Positions 23,407-33,400 of a DNA stretch of 64,000 nt are shown one piece after another. Position numbers and translations under genes: made by a program. Position 1 is the stretch's first letter, and every line of letters begins with the position of its first letter. The notes beneath the pieces were generated by a model, which had not been told where the DNA came from, made no database searches, and worked only from the letters and a program-made list of their open reading frames with translations. Source of the DNA: Rotaria socialis. Lineage: Eukaryota > Rotifera > Eurotatoria > Philodinida > Philodinidae. Where the stretch lies: contig CAJNYU010004191.1 of the NCBI GenBank assembly GCA_905331475.1, forward strand, positions 62,001 to 126,000, given 5' to 3'.

Positions 23407-23797
23407 TTCGGTGACACCCGCATCAATAAAATAACTATTTAAATATTTAGATTCCTCAGATTATATCACAAAACGACATTTTACAAGTGGAGAGCTACGT
23501 TTCCAATGGTCCGATCCTTCTTTAGTGAAGTTCACTTTTGAGATATCCCCGATGAGAATGATAAATAAAAATTTCATCGAAAAAAACTTCGTGAAACAAT
23601 TTAAAACATGCATAAAGATTTCGAATCCAAGATTCGCCTGAAGTCAAAAGAGGGTTTTTGCACTGGAAAATGATTTAGATTGACTCTCAAGGAAAGTGAT
23701 TAGAACAAAAGCATTTTATTAGACATCAACTTTCAAACGGAAAATGATGTCATGAGAAAAAGCACATTGGATCATATATTGGATTAAAAGAAATTCA

Positions 23798-24083
23798 CTA
23801 GTGCATTCGGAGAAACTTTAGCGTCATAAAAAGTGAAAGCTTACTACTTTTAACAACACCACGCGATGGAAACAACTTTTTGGTATTGATTGATAGAAAA
23901 TTCTTGAATATATAAGGCATTCTCATAGATTCCGATAGAGAAAATAATTTTGCATCAGATGAACCCATTTTTGGCGAACCTAATTCGGTTTTTAATGGAC
24001 TTTCAGGTAAAAAACTGGTTTTCAAGGCTTCCAGAAAGTGCTTTAGATGTTTCTTATTATCTGAGTGCTGTTGAAGAAGAAGG
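23798..24083 (-). CDS. Possible isolated coding exon upstream of the coiled-coil pseudogene
   Basis: A minus-strand open frame follows an acceptor-like CTTCTTCAACAG and encodes a Ser/Lys/Pro-rich, uncharacterised stretch (SPLKTELGSPKMGSSDAKL; INTKKLFPSRGVVKSS). A strong donor (GTAAGC) lies within its C-terminal part near 23843. It could be an upstream exon of the neighbouring pseudogene, but the phase (1 nt over) does not match the next acceptor as read, so this is tentative. Confidence 0.2.
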
Positions 24084-24485
24084 TGACATTTTTAATCCAC
24101 ACACTTGATGCTATCTAACTGAAAGAAGTTTAGTACAATGACGATTAAAAAATTGTTTCAACGCTTGAGGGAAAGCCTAGGTATGTAAAAATTGAGTTGT
24201 GAGAACGTAGGAAATAAAATACAGTAAAATAATTAGAACTCATTCTATTGCATTATCTCTCATAGAAAATCTTCTATTTCTTTATTTTTTTCAAGATAAA
24301 TGAACCATTTATCTTTACTCTTCATTATAAAGGAAAGTAGATATTCTTTGAATTGAAAGAGTGCCGTTTCCACAAAATTACGGAGCACTTATTTTTACTA
24401 TAATACATTATCTTATTTTATTTTCGGCGAGATCAAACTTCTTCGAATGGCTAAAGAACAGAAGTTTGAAAAGTTTTATTTCTAG

Positions 24486-25218
24486 CAATGGAGGGGTCTG
24501 TATTGTCAGTCGAAAAAGTGGCACATGTTCGGGTCAAATGAAAACTGTCAACGTCAAGCTCACAAGGTTAAAATATTAGCTGCTTATGACTTGCCTAGAG
24601 GGAGATATTTAACTTTTAAGTGAAGGTGCAAAAATGAATCAGGAAAGGTCTTCTTCACTATTATAAGGACAAAACATAGTGTTGTTCGGGGCGATTAGGG
24701 GGTTTGTAGGGACCCTCTTTCATATGGCCCGGACAACACTATGTTTTGTTCTTATAATAGTAGAGTGAATTTTTCCTGTAGGTTATAGAAACGGCATTTT
24801 CTATCAATCACTAGAAAAATTCACTCCGCTATTATAAGGACAAAACATAGTGTTGTTGGGGTCATATGAAAGAGGGACCCTACAAATCCTATAATCAGCC
24901 CGAACAACACTATGTTTTGTCCTTATGATAGTGAAGAAGACCTTTCCTGATTCATTTTTGCACCTTCACTTAAAAGTTAAATATCTCCCTCTAGNTACAA
25001 ATCCTATAATCAGCCCGAACAACACTATGTTTTGTCCTTATAATAGTGAAGAAGACCTTTCCTGATTCATTTTTGCACCTTCACTTAAAAGTTAAATATC
25101 TCCCTCTAGGCAAGTCATAAGCAGCTAATATTTTAACCTTGTGAGCTTGACGTTGACAGTTTTCATTTGACCCGAACATGTGCCACTTTTTCGACTGACA
25201 ATACAGACCCCTCCATTG
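24486..25218. mobile_element. Large palindromic transposon remnant
   Basis: 24486-24702 (starting CAATGGAGGGGTCTG) is repeated in inverse orientation, ending at 25218. Within it, a hairpin unit with ends CACTATTATAAGGAC / GTTCTTATAATAGTAG recurs: 24656-24765, 24829-24931 and part of 25010-25052. A single N at 24995 separates two direct, almost identical copies of about 113 bp (24881-24994 and 24996-25109). The element therefore contains an assembly join and its true length is uncertain. Confidence 0.7.
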
Positions 25219-25224
25219 TAAGTC

Positions 25225-26700
25225 GGAAATCACAAACTAAATTGACTAAAATAATTACAGATCCTTTGTGAGATGATTAGCTTTACAGTAGCTGATCTCT
25301 ACTATTTATTTGCACTACTTAATTACAGAAAAGTATCCTCTATGGTTATCACTAGAGAAATTTAGACAGACTACAGTTTCATGTATACATACCCTTTCTC
25401 GTTGTATTCGTAGATAATTTTGCTTGATCACGACGAGAACACTACTTTCTTATCGATCTTGTTCTGTGCTCAAACGAAAGCATTTTCTTGTGTATATATA
25501 CTTTAAAAATTTCGTTTGCTTCACGCATCCAACTATATCGCGAAAAATGATAAGAATGATGTCAAACCATGCCTTTTTTTTCGATGCGGAAATTTAATCA
25601 CTATTTGCTTGCTCTCTCATGCGTCGTTTGTATACTCGAAAGGTGACTGTGCACAAAATTATCAATGAGTATCACAGTATGCGAAAAATAATGATGACAA
25701 TATTATCACAACATACTTCTTTTTTCCTTGCAAATTTCATCTTTTTTTCTTGTTCTCTCATTTGTCCTTCATACCAATATGATACAAATACAAAAAGAAA
25801 GCATCATAATGTGCACAAAACTATCACATGCACATAGTCAAAACAAAGCTTGTTTTTTTTTCTTTGTACGAAACTTAATCTTGAATTGATTGAATATTTT
25901 GAGTGTTCATTTTAAATATTTATTTTGGTGTGCCATGCTTTTTAAAATTAAAATAAAATACAAACAAATCATTGGAGCTAATTATAATATCTGTATAATA
26001 ATCATTTAAAAAAATAATAACCCAAAGTTTCCACAATTGTAAGATCTTCTTCAAACGTTGAATATAAATGTATTTTTTTTTGCCATTTTGATTTCTTTTT
26101 CTTTTCTTCTTAAATTAGCCATGTGATAGTGAGACGGCAAGATGATGAAACTGCTTGAAGTTATAGGCCAATGATCTTCTTCCTCTATTCCACTGTCAAC
26201 ATCCTGCATTCTCACCATAGATAAATTCTTTTTTCTGTGATTTCCATGACTCTATTGATCATTGTAGATGCTTCACATAAAAAAGAAGGTCATTATACAC
26301 TAAAAAATATTATGATAATTTATCGAACTCTGAATGATGAAACAAACCTATGCTATGATTCATTTTTTATTTCCCACGAATCTCCTGATAAAAGACAAAT
26401 GCTTCCCCACAAATCAAATGTACATTGATGAATGCTGTTTTTATGGTGTCGTACAATCTCTGAATTCGATTTAATATCGCTATTCATAACTATTTCTTTA
26501 GATTTTGATATACATTTATTTAAATCTGGTTTGGTTCTTCTTTATAAATCTCTCCACACTTCCATGTTACTCAAAAAGTATTCGATCCAGTTTTGTGTTC
26601 ACCTAGGTACGTAATATCTGCTTGAAGTTTAATAGGACAAGAAACAAATATTTGAATTTTGAATTGTTCTGATTTTTGTTTTAGTATTCCTATTTCATCT
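25225..26700. other. Gene-free stretch
   Basis: No supportable gene. Plus-strand ORFs at 25619, 26237 and 26432 have no recognised domain and lie in AT-rich sequence. Confidence 0.4.
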
Positions 26701-26706
26701 ACAAAT

Positions 26707-27451
26707 CAGGGTTGCCAAACTCAAATTTCTAAAACCAGGAGTTTCTGCCGAAAAAACCAGCAGTTGACCAGGAGATGTTTTGAAAAATCAGGAAAAGAAA
26801 CAGAAGATATTTTTGTCGAAATCATGAAGCTATTTAACTGTCTTTCTTAGAAGACAAGGAGAACTTTCGTTCACGAAACTGGTTGATATTTTCTGCTGCT
26901 AAGTTATTGACAAGCACATTGTTGTCTAAATATTGCGTAAGAAAAAACTAAGATAGTCAGATGTATCCTATATTACTAATCATTTCACAGTCGTTCGCAT
27001 TTTGTTATAGTGAAACAGAATCAGAGCTTTTCAGAGGTAGTAAAAGCTGTGATACAAGATTTCCCTGTAAGGAATTTGATACCTCACCAATTTCATCTAT
27101 TTCCATATAAAAATCCGATAAATGTCGAACGAAGTCTTTTTTTTTTTATCTATAGCATATAAGTTCTTACCATAGAATTATTCTACAAAAGTAATAATCT
27201 TAGTTTACGTATATCAATGAAAACAAACTTTTTTATTCGTCGGTTCATTCATCAAATAGTGTGATGCTTCTCTTTTCTCTTTTTTCTTCTCTTGACTTGT
27301 CTTACGTTAGTGATTCAAAATGTCATTAATCTCCAAAATGAAGCAAAATTGCAAAAACCAGGGCAAAACCTTAAAAAACAGCTCCTGGTACCAGGAGAAA
27401 AGTAAAAAAACCAGGATTCTCCTGGCTAAATCAGGAGTTTTGGCAACCCTG
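26707..27451. mobile_element. hAT-type nonautonomous element (745 bp)
   Basis: Inverted termini CAGGGTTGCCAAACTC and GAGTTTTGGCAACCCTG are followed internally by repeated AAACCAGGAG-like words near both ends. The flanks CTACAAAT (26699-26706) and CTATAAAT (27452-27459) match at 7 of 8 positions, as expected for an aged hAT target duplication. No transposase ORF is visible. Confidence 0.8.
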
Positions 27452-27653
27452 CTATAAATGGCAATTAGAATTCCTTATTTGATTTTCTTGTCTTCATCAT
27501 TTTCGTTTGTTATGGTTTTATTTGATTGCATAGTCTCTTGAATATATTTATTGATGATATTTTTTGGATACTTCAATATTATAAAAACTCCTAAAAGTTT
27601 ATTTATATTATCCTGTTGGTTATTATAATTATTTGTTGTTGCAGTTATTTCGA

Positions 27654-27675
27654 GGGTGTGTGGGTGTGGGTGTGT
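27654..27675 (+). repeat. Short interstitial TGTGGG telomeric-type tract
   Basis: Two tandem TGTGGG units (27659-27670) with partial units on both sides. TGTGGG is the telomere repeat reported for bdelloid rotifers. The tract abuts the ribozyme-bearing repeat at 27669. It is short, so a chance G/T-rich tract cannot be excluded. Confidence 0.5.
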
Positions 27676-27897
27676 ATTATATTTAAAGAATTACTACGAC
27701 TAGTTTCGATCTTTTTCAAAGATCATCATCAGGTAGTTTTAGCACTGCATAATTTCAAAGAATTAAATTGAAAAAAATATTTCCAAGAAAAATTTCAAAG
27801 AAATGTTCCTCTCACTTTTAATAAAAATGAAAAAGCAAAGCAGAGATTTCTTAATTATAATATGGTGTGTATTATATTTAAAGAATTACGACGACTA
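27669..27897 (-). mobile_element. Ribozyme-bearing retroelement remnant with a 195-nt direct repeat
   Basis: GGTGTGTATTATATTTAAAG and its following 14 nt occur at 27669-27702 and again at 27864-27897, with 33 of 34 positions equal and a spacing of 195 bp. The first copy continues into the hammerhead-like motif. The second stops at …GACTA, that is, at the ribozyme cleavage region, and joins unrelated sequence (CACTGTAAAAAT). This arrangement resembles repeat units of Penelope-like or retrozyme-type elements. No protein is encoded. Confidence 0.55.
27693..27737 (-). ncRNA. Type I hammerhead-ribozyme-like motif
   Basis: Read on the minus strand: ACTAC (27737-27733), CTGATGA core (27732-27726), one extra T, stem II GATCTTT/AAAGATC with loop GAA (27724-27708), GAAAC (27707-27703), TA, GTC (27700-27698), then GTAGT (27697-27693), which pairs with ACTAC to make stem I. 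Stem III would be the minimal A-U, C-G pair closed by TA. Cleavage is predicted after GTC, between 27698 and 27697. Minimal type I hammerheads are known in Penelope-like retroelements, including telomere-associated elements of bdelloids. The extra T before stem II departs from the consensus and may weaken activity. Confidence 0.65.
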
Positions 27898-28150
27898 CAC
27901 TGTAAAAATATTCCGTACTGTCGGAAACCCTTAAAGGGTTTCCGAGATTGTTACTATAGGAAACCCTTTTAGGGTTTCCTACGCTACCGAAAGGGAAAAC
28001 ATAATATACCCTAAAAGTGTTCGGAAACCTTCTTCGGAAACCCTTAATAAGTTTCCTAGAATGCTGGAAAAATGCATATAAAGCACTGTGAGAATTCTCT
28101 GGGAAACCATTCTGAAACCTTTCCAGGTTTCGTAGAATACGAGAATATGC
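27898..28150. repeat. Series of GGAAACCC…GGGTTTCC palindromes
   Basis: At 27922-27944 an 11-bp arm (CGGAAACCCTT) is followed by its complement. At 27958-27981 AGGAAACCCT…AGGGTTTCCT forms another hairpin, and further half-units recur at about 28020-28060 and 28100-28135. The block starts with CACTGTAAAAAT, a transposon-like end. It is probably a nonautonomous element whose other end I could not define. Confidence 0.5.
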
Positions 28151-28739
28151 CAATTTATCTCTAGATATGACCACAAGCTAACCGACGGACGCGATATATA
28201 GCTACCGATAAAATAGAAAACTTTCCAATAAAATCCATCAACCACACCCGTAATCTTTCCATAGTTTTAAATCATCAGAATAAATCTATGACAGATAAAC
28301 ACAACTTTTATCTATTAGAGTTTCCAGAAACACAACCACATAATTTCGTTTAATTCATTGATTACCACGACCACAATCAGAACTAATTCAATTAAAACCA
28401 CCTAAATAAAATAAAAATTACGAAAGCACATTCATGAGAAAAGAAAAATACAAAATCAGTAAATAACAAACACAATACCTTTTACAAACAACTGAACACC
28501 TCATATTCAACAACATCATTGCCAAACTAGAACGAGAAAATGTAAAAAATGCATATACTATGTTAATCCAACTAACTCAACTCACAACAAACTTTAAATA
28601 ATTTCCCAGAACACTCTAGAATACAACAGGGTACCCATTCATAAATTTAAACAAACTAGATTGATGAAGCTTACTTTAACAGAAATAAAACTAATATATA
28701 AAGAAAAGCATGTAAATTCTGCTAAAGTTGAATGCATGA

Positions 28740-29290
28740 ATTTTACATGCGAATCAAAATCGACAAAATCGATAATCTAAAATAAAAAGAGAAAAAAATA
28801 CGCGTGTTGAAACCAATAAGAATGCATCAATATACCTTCTATAGAAGTGTTGTTCATCTATAAATACAAGAATAAAGAATAAATCATATTGAAATGAATG
28901 AATGGAGCTTACTTGTAAATTAAAATTGGAGAATAAATAATCTAAAATAGTAAATGCAAAAAAATTAATTGCATAAATTGGACTGAAATAACTTATCTCC
29001 ATTAAAATCGGTATAGATCTATAAATAAAAAAGAAATGTAAATTCGGTTAACATGAATGAATTGATATTAATTGCGAATGAAAGTCGTCAGAATAGACAA
29101 TCTAATGTAAGAGATCGAAAAATAAAATAGTTGCTTGAATTGGATTAAAATAACCTACGTTCAATAGAAGTAATGTGAAAAAGTAATCTAAAATAAAGGA
29201 TAAAAGAAGAATAATTACTTCAATTAGATTCAAATAACTTACGTTCAATACATGCGACGTTGATCTATCAACAAAAAAAGCATGAATTCT
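28740..29290. repeat. Degenerate tandem array
   Basis: The words AATCTAAAATA and AAATAACTTACGTTCAAT (and variants) recur near 28773, 28940, 28985, 29099, 29148, 29185 and 29225, giving four or five poorly conserved units. Minus-strand ORFs here are repetitive, hydrophobic translations of the array and not genes. Confidence 0.4.
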
Positions 29291-29296
29291 GCTAAT

Positions 29297-29613
29297 CCCA
29301 GGTCGACTGATCCGACATCGGATCCGATAGGAACCTGGAAATAACCTACAATCCGATACAATTCTATTGGATTCCGGGTCGAGGAATCGATGTCGGATTC
29401 TCAGTGTCGGAATCCTATGAACTTCCGATGACATCCAACGGTTTTTCGTTGGAATTCATAGGAATCCGATACTGAGGATCCGACATCGATTCCTCAACCG
29501 GGAATCCAACGATAATTCTGTAAGATCTGACAGGATCCGATAAAATTCTATTGGATTCCAGTCGGATCGGATGGGTTCCGATAGGTGCCTACTGTCGAAT
29601 TGCTCGACCTAGG
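29297..29613. mobile_element. MITE with CCCAGGTCGA termini (copy 3)
   Basis: Starts cccaggtcgac and ends gctcgacctagg, flanked on both sides by AT. The interior is rich in GGATTCC/GGATCCGA words that can fold on themselves (for example ATCCGACATCGGAT). It belongs with the other CCCAGGT-ended elements by its ends, though the interior differs. Confidence 0.65.
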
Positions 29614-30420
29614 ATAACTTCTGAAACGCTAATCCGATTGTCATGAAATTTTACACACAGCATTATCTCATCAATATCGTTCAACTACACAGTATCAATT
29701 CGAAAATAAAAAATCGGGTACTCATATAGCTACAGCAACAAGCAAAATATAAAATTTTATCCTAAATATAAATTTTATAATTCGAATATAGGTAAGCATA
29801 TAAATAGGATAAATTTTAAACTTTTGCTTTTTTACCTCACTTATGGGTAGTTCCATCAGAAATCTCCCACGTTTACAGTGACTTCGAGCAGACAAGCTGA
29901 AACTTTCAGCAATTTAAGACTTGCATACCCTAACACTATATATGGAAAAATATTACGAGCTTTCAGTTCGCATCATAGTTTTTTTTAGGTCACAAAATAT
30001 TATGATTTTCTCATTTTTCATCATTTTGTGGTACTGATTTTTATTGTAGCTGGAGTCTGCAAAATGAAATTTATATGTTGCTTAATAGTATCAAGTTAGT
30101 ACTTTAAACTGATAACTATATCAGGTCTTTCACATGACTCCTGTATGGATTGGCACGAGGCAATATTATGCGAAAAATGAAATTACTATAATGATAAAAC
30201 AGATGTCGCTATTAACAATTATGGAAATAATAACCATCTGATATATAGAACTATGAATCAAAAACTGATTTCACTCCTTTACTATGGACTATGGTAAATT
30301 AAACACGAAAAATTTGTTTTGAATTTTTTTTCGTGCTTGACATTAATATAGAGCGTTGCTAAGTAACGAAAACTAACAAGTATAAGTAAATGGTTTTATT
30401 GAAACAAATATTATGCTAAC

Positions 30421-30430
30421 ATTACTTTAG
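30421..30430 (+). promoter_or_regulatory. Splice-acceptor-like site before SPEF2 ATG (possible spliced-leader site)
   Basis: ATTACTTTAG ends 28 nt before the ATG. No matching upstream exon is apparent. Together with similar sites before four other genes it fits spliced-leader addition, known in bdelloids, or a short 5' UTR exon. Confidence 0.45.
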
Positions 30431-30458
30431 ATTGGACTGCGATTCGTATTAAGAAAAT

Positions 30459-33400
30459 ATGGCTCATATTCTTATCGATTGGCTCAACAATGATGTTGAG
30501 CTATCGAAGAACATTGGTATAGTACCTTTTGATTGAAATGTTTTCTAGTTTTCACATTATTTTCTCTTATCAGAGTCCAGTAGTAATCTAGCAAATGAAT
30601 TTGCTACTGGTTATCTTTTCGGTGAAATTCTTTCTAAATATGGTTTACAAGAAGATTTTCCTCAGTTTAGTACAAGCAAGTCAGTATCTTTGATAAATCT
30701 TGTTTTTCATATTTTATTTTCCCGATTATTTCTATACCCACACGCTCAGGAATTCAGTATCTCAATTGAATAATTTCACGCGAATTGAACGTACACTTCA
30801 TTTACTTGAAATTCCATTTAATACAAATAATGCTCGACAAATAATGACGATGGAAAAGGGTGCTGTTCAACAACTTTTATATCAACTATATACAGCTTTA
30901 AACAGAAAAAAGAAACGAAATTTAACTGGAGCAGCTATGGAAACCATGAAAGCGCCAGCGACAAAAATTTTAGCTCAAGCAGAAACACTGCAATATCAAA
31001 ATGTTTGTTTGTCTTTTGTCAACATGGATAGATATATACTTAAGGATATGTTCTATAGTTAATTAGGAAAAAAACAACTCGTCAATGTGATCTTAGTTTA
31101 CAACAACTTATTGCTAAACATGAACAATTTAAAGCACGACAAGACGAAATTATCAACAAACAAAAGTAAAAATCTAAAAAGAAGTAGGAGCGGTAATAAT
31201 AAAATTGATCAAGTTCAGAAATTTGATTTTAGTCATGTTAAATTCATGCTAACAATGATTCTGAGTCATTCTTCGCAGGGTTTGACTTATCAAAAACTTT
31301 TTGTAGTTTGTATCGGTTAATTAAAATAGTTAATGTTTCTCATATGTACACTGTACCTGTCTGTTAATAATCAGTTTCCGCCTATCTATTAGTTTGTAGA
31401 GAGACTACATTAACAGTAGTTGTATGACTGAATATAGCTTTTATACGGCTTCAAATCGTACAAAAATATCACAAAAAGAACAGACTGTCCAGTTTGAGGT
31501 GATACGAAACGAGTCATTTTGATATGCATTTACTTCAAATATTTTCTGCATTGTTAACTAAAATCTTATACCAACATAATCCACTTGTTCCCACATCAGC
31601 ACTATTTTTTATTTCTATCTTTTGATAGCACTTTGAAATCATACCAATATATGTATGAAGAACACTGAATACTATTTAAAACAAAATAGTTCGTCGAATC
31701 TGTGTTTCGAGACGAGATTTGAGAAAATTTCCACGTATTTAGTAGGTTTCGACTAGAAAAATAAAAATTCAAACGAAATCAATAGGATATTCTGAAACAG
31801 TATGCGTATCCGACTATAACAGAGTCATTTGTAAAGGATTCTGGTAAGCTTTTTGTACTTCGAAAGAATTTAGTGTTAGAATAACCTTCACAGTTGGATC
31901 TTGAACATCTACCGTTTTTTCAGCTCTATTGTCAACTCGACAATATTAGAATATGTTTTTCATTAAAAACAAAATCTTCAAAAAGATTAATTATTTCTCA
32001 GAATTCTGATGGATACTCTTGAGTAAGATTTTGTGATAGCGAAAAGAGCTCATGAAAATTCTCGATATATATATATTGAAATCAAGTCGGGTTTTGATGC
32101 TGATTCTAAAATGTTTTATTATTTTTCATCTCAAATTGTGATTGAAAACAACCTCTGAAATTATAAAATAGGTACACAAAAATTTCCTGATTAATATTTA
32201 CAGTTCTATTCAAGATACATGTGATTAAGATTGACTGAGTTTGTTCACTTGATTGTAGTACAAATAAGAATTGTATGATTAATTCTATTAAAAATCATTG
32301 TTGGGCAAATTTTTCGGATTTCATAATAGATGAGAAATCAAATTTTCTTCAGCACGTCAATTTCAACAATTATCGAATCCATCCTTTGAATTTGGGCAAA
32401 ATAAAACATTACAAACTTTTATTTAATAGATATGAAGATGAAGAAGAAAAGCGACAAGACCTAGAATCCAAACGACAATATTTACTCAACCGTTCAAAAG
32501 AAAAGCGTGTCAAGGATGCCGAAATGATGGCTAAACTTAAGTAAAACATTAGTTATTTTATATTTTATTCTCTTCCTATAACATATTCACATGACTTCTA
32601 AGTTTTAATTTGAAAAATGTTTCAATTGAGAATTTCATTAGATTACAGCAACAGGATCTTGGATATGAGCTCGAAATCGAGCCGATGCCGTAAGTTATTT
32701 CTTTCTGTCACATACTGCATGTTTCTTCAATTATCTATACCTATATTGATCCAGCATGATTACCGATATTGTTCGATCTCTTTCTCTTTTTCTCTCTCTA
32801 TACATATTCATATATATATATATATATATATATACATACATCTATAAATGTAGATTTTATATGATTTATTTTTGTTGCTTTGCATGCTATTATATCTCAA
32901 TAAAATGTCTTCGAAATATTTCTAAAACAAATAATATATTTTGATATTTATTTGTTTAGAGCAAATGTAGTATTGATACCAAAAACACCCCCACTTCTTT
33001 CTAAACAAGCAATTGAAAAAAAGCGACGATTAAAAAAAGAAGTAGAAATGCAGGTTTGATTTCGAGTCCTTTTTTGTTTATATAAATTATCTGATTAATA
33101 ATAATAATTAGGACACAATGAATGATATACGACGATTCGAAAAACGTGTTTTACAGCATACTGAATTTGATGACGATGAAGGTTTCGATGAAAATACACA
33201 GGGGTATGAAAAAAAGCGATTATGTCTATTGAAAATATGAGAAAAAGTTTTTTTTTATTAGGTAAGCGTAAATTTAAAATAGTCTGAATGTAGTAAGGAA
33301 TAATTTTTACAAGTTTTCTCTTTCTATCACTATGATACTTATGAATAAATAAATCCATTTTTACAGTTTAAACATAACGCATAACGCATAAAAAATATAT

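Noticed and set aside
28754-29434. Minus-strand membrane-protein-like ORFs
   Set aside because: The hydrophobic sequence is produced by the degenerate AT-rich tandem array and the adjoining MITE.
32275-32429. Upstream extension of SPEF2 exon 5, or an extra exon in the alternative frame (ARQFQQLSNPSFEFGQ)
   Set aside because: No donor follows that frame before the true acceptor at 32429, and joining it to exon 4 gives a stop. Exon 4 joins 32430 directly in phase.
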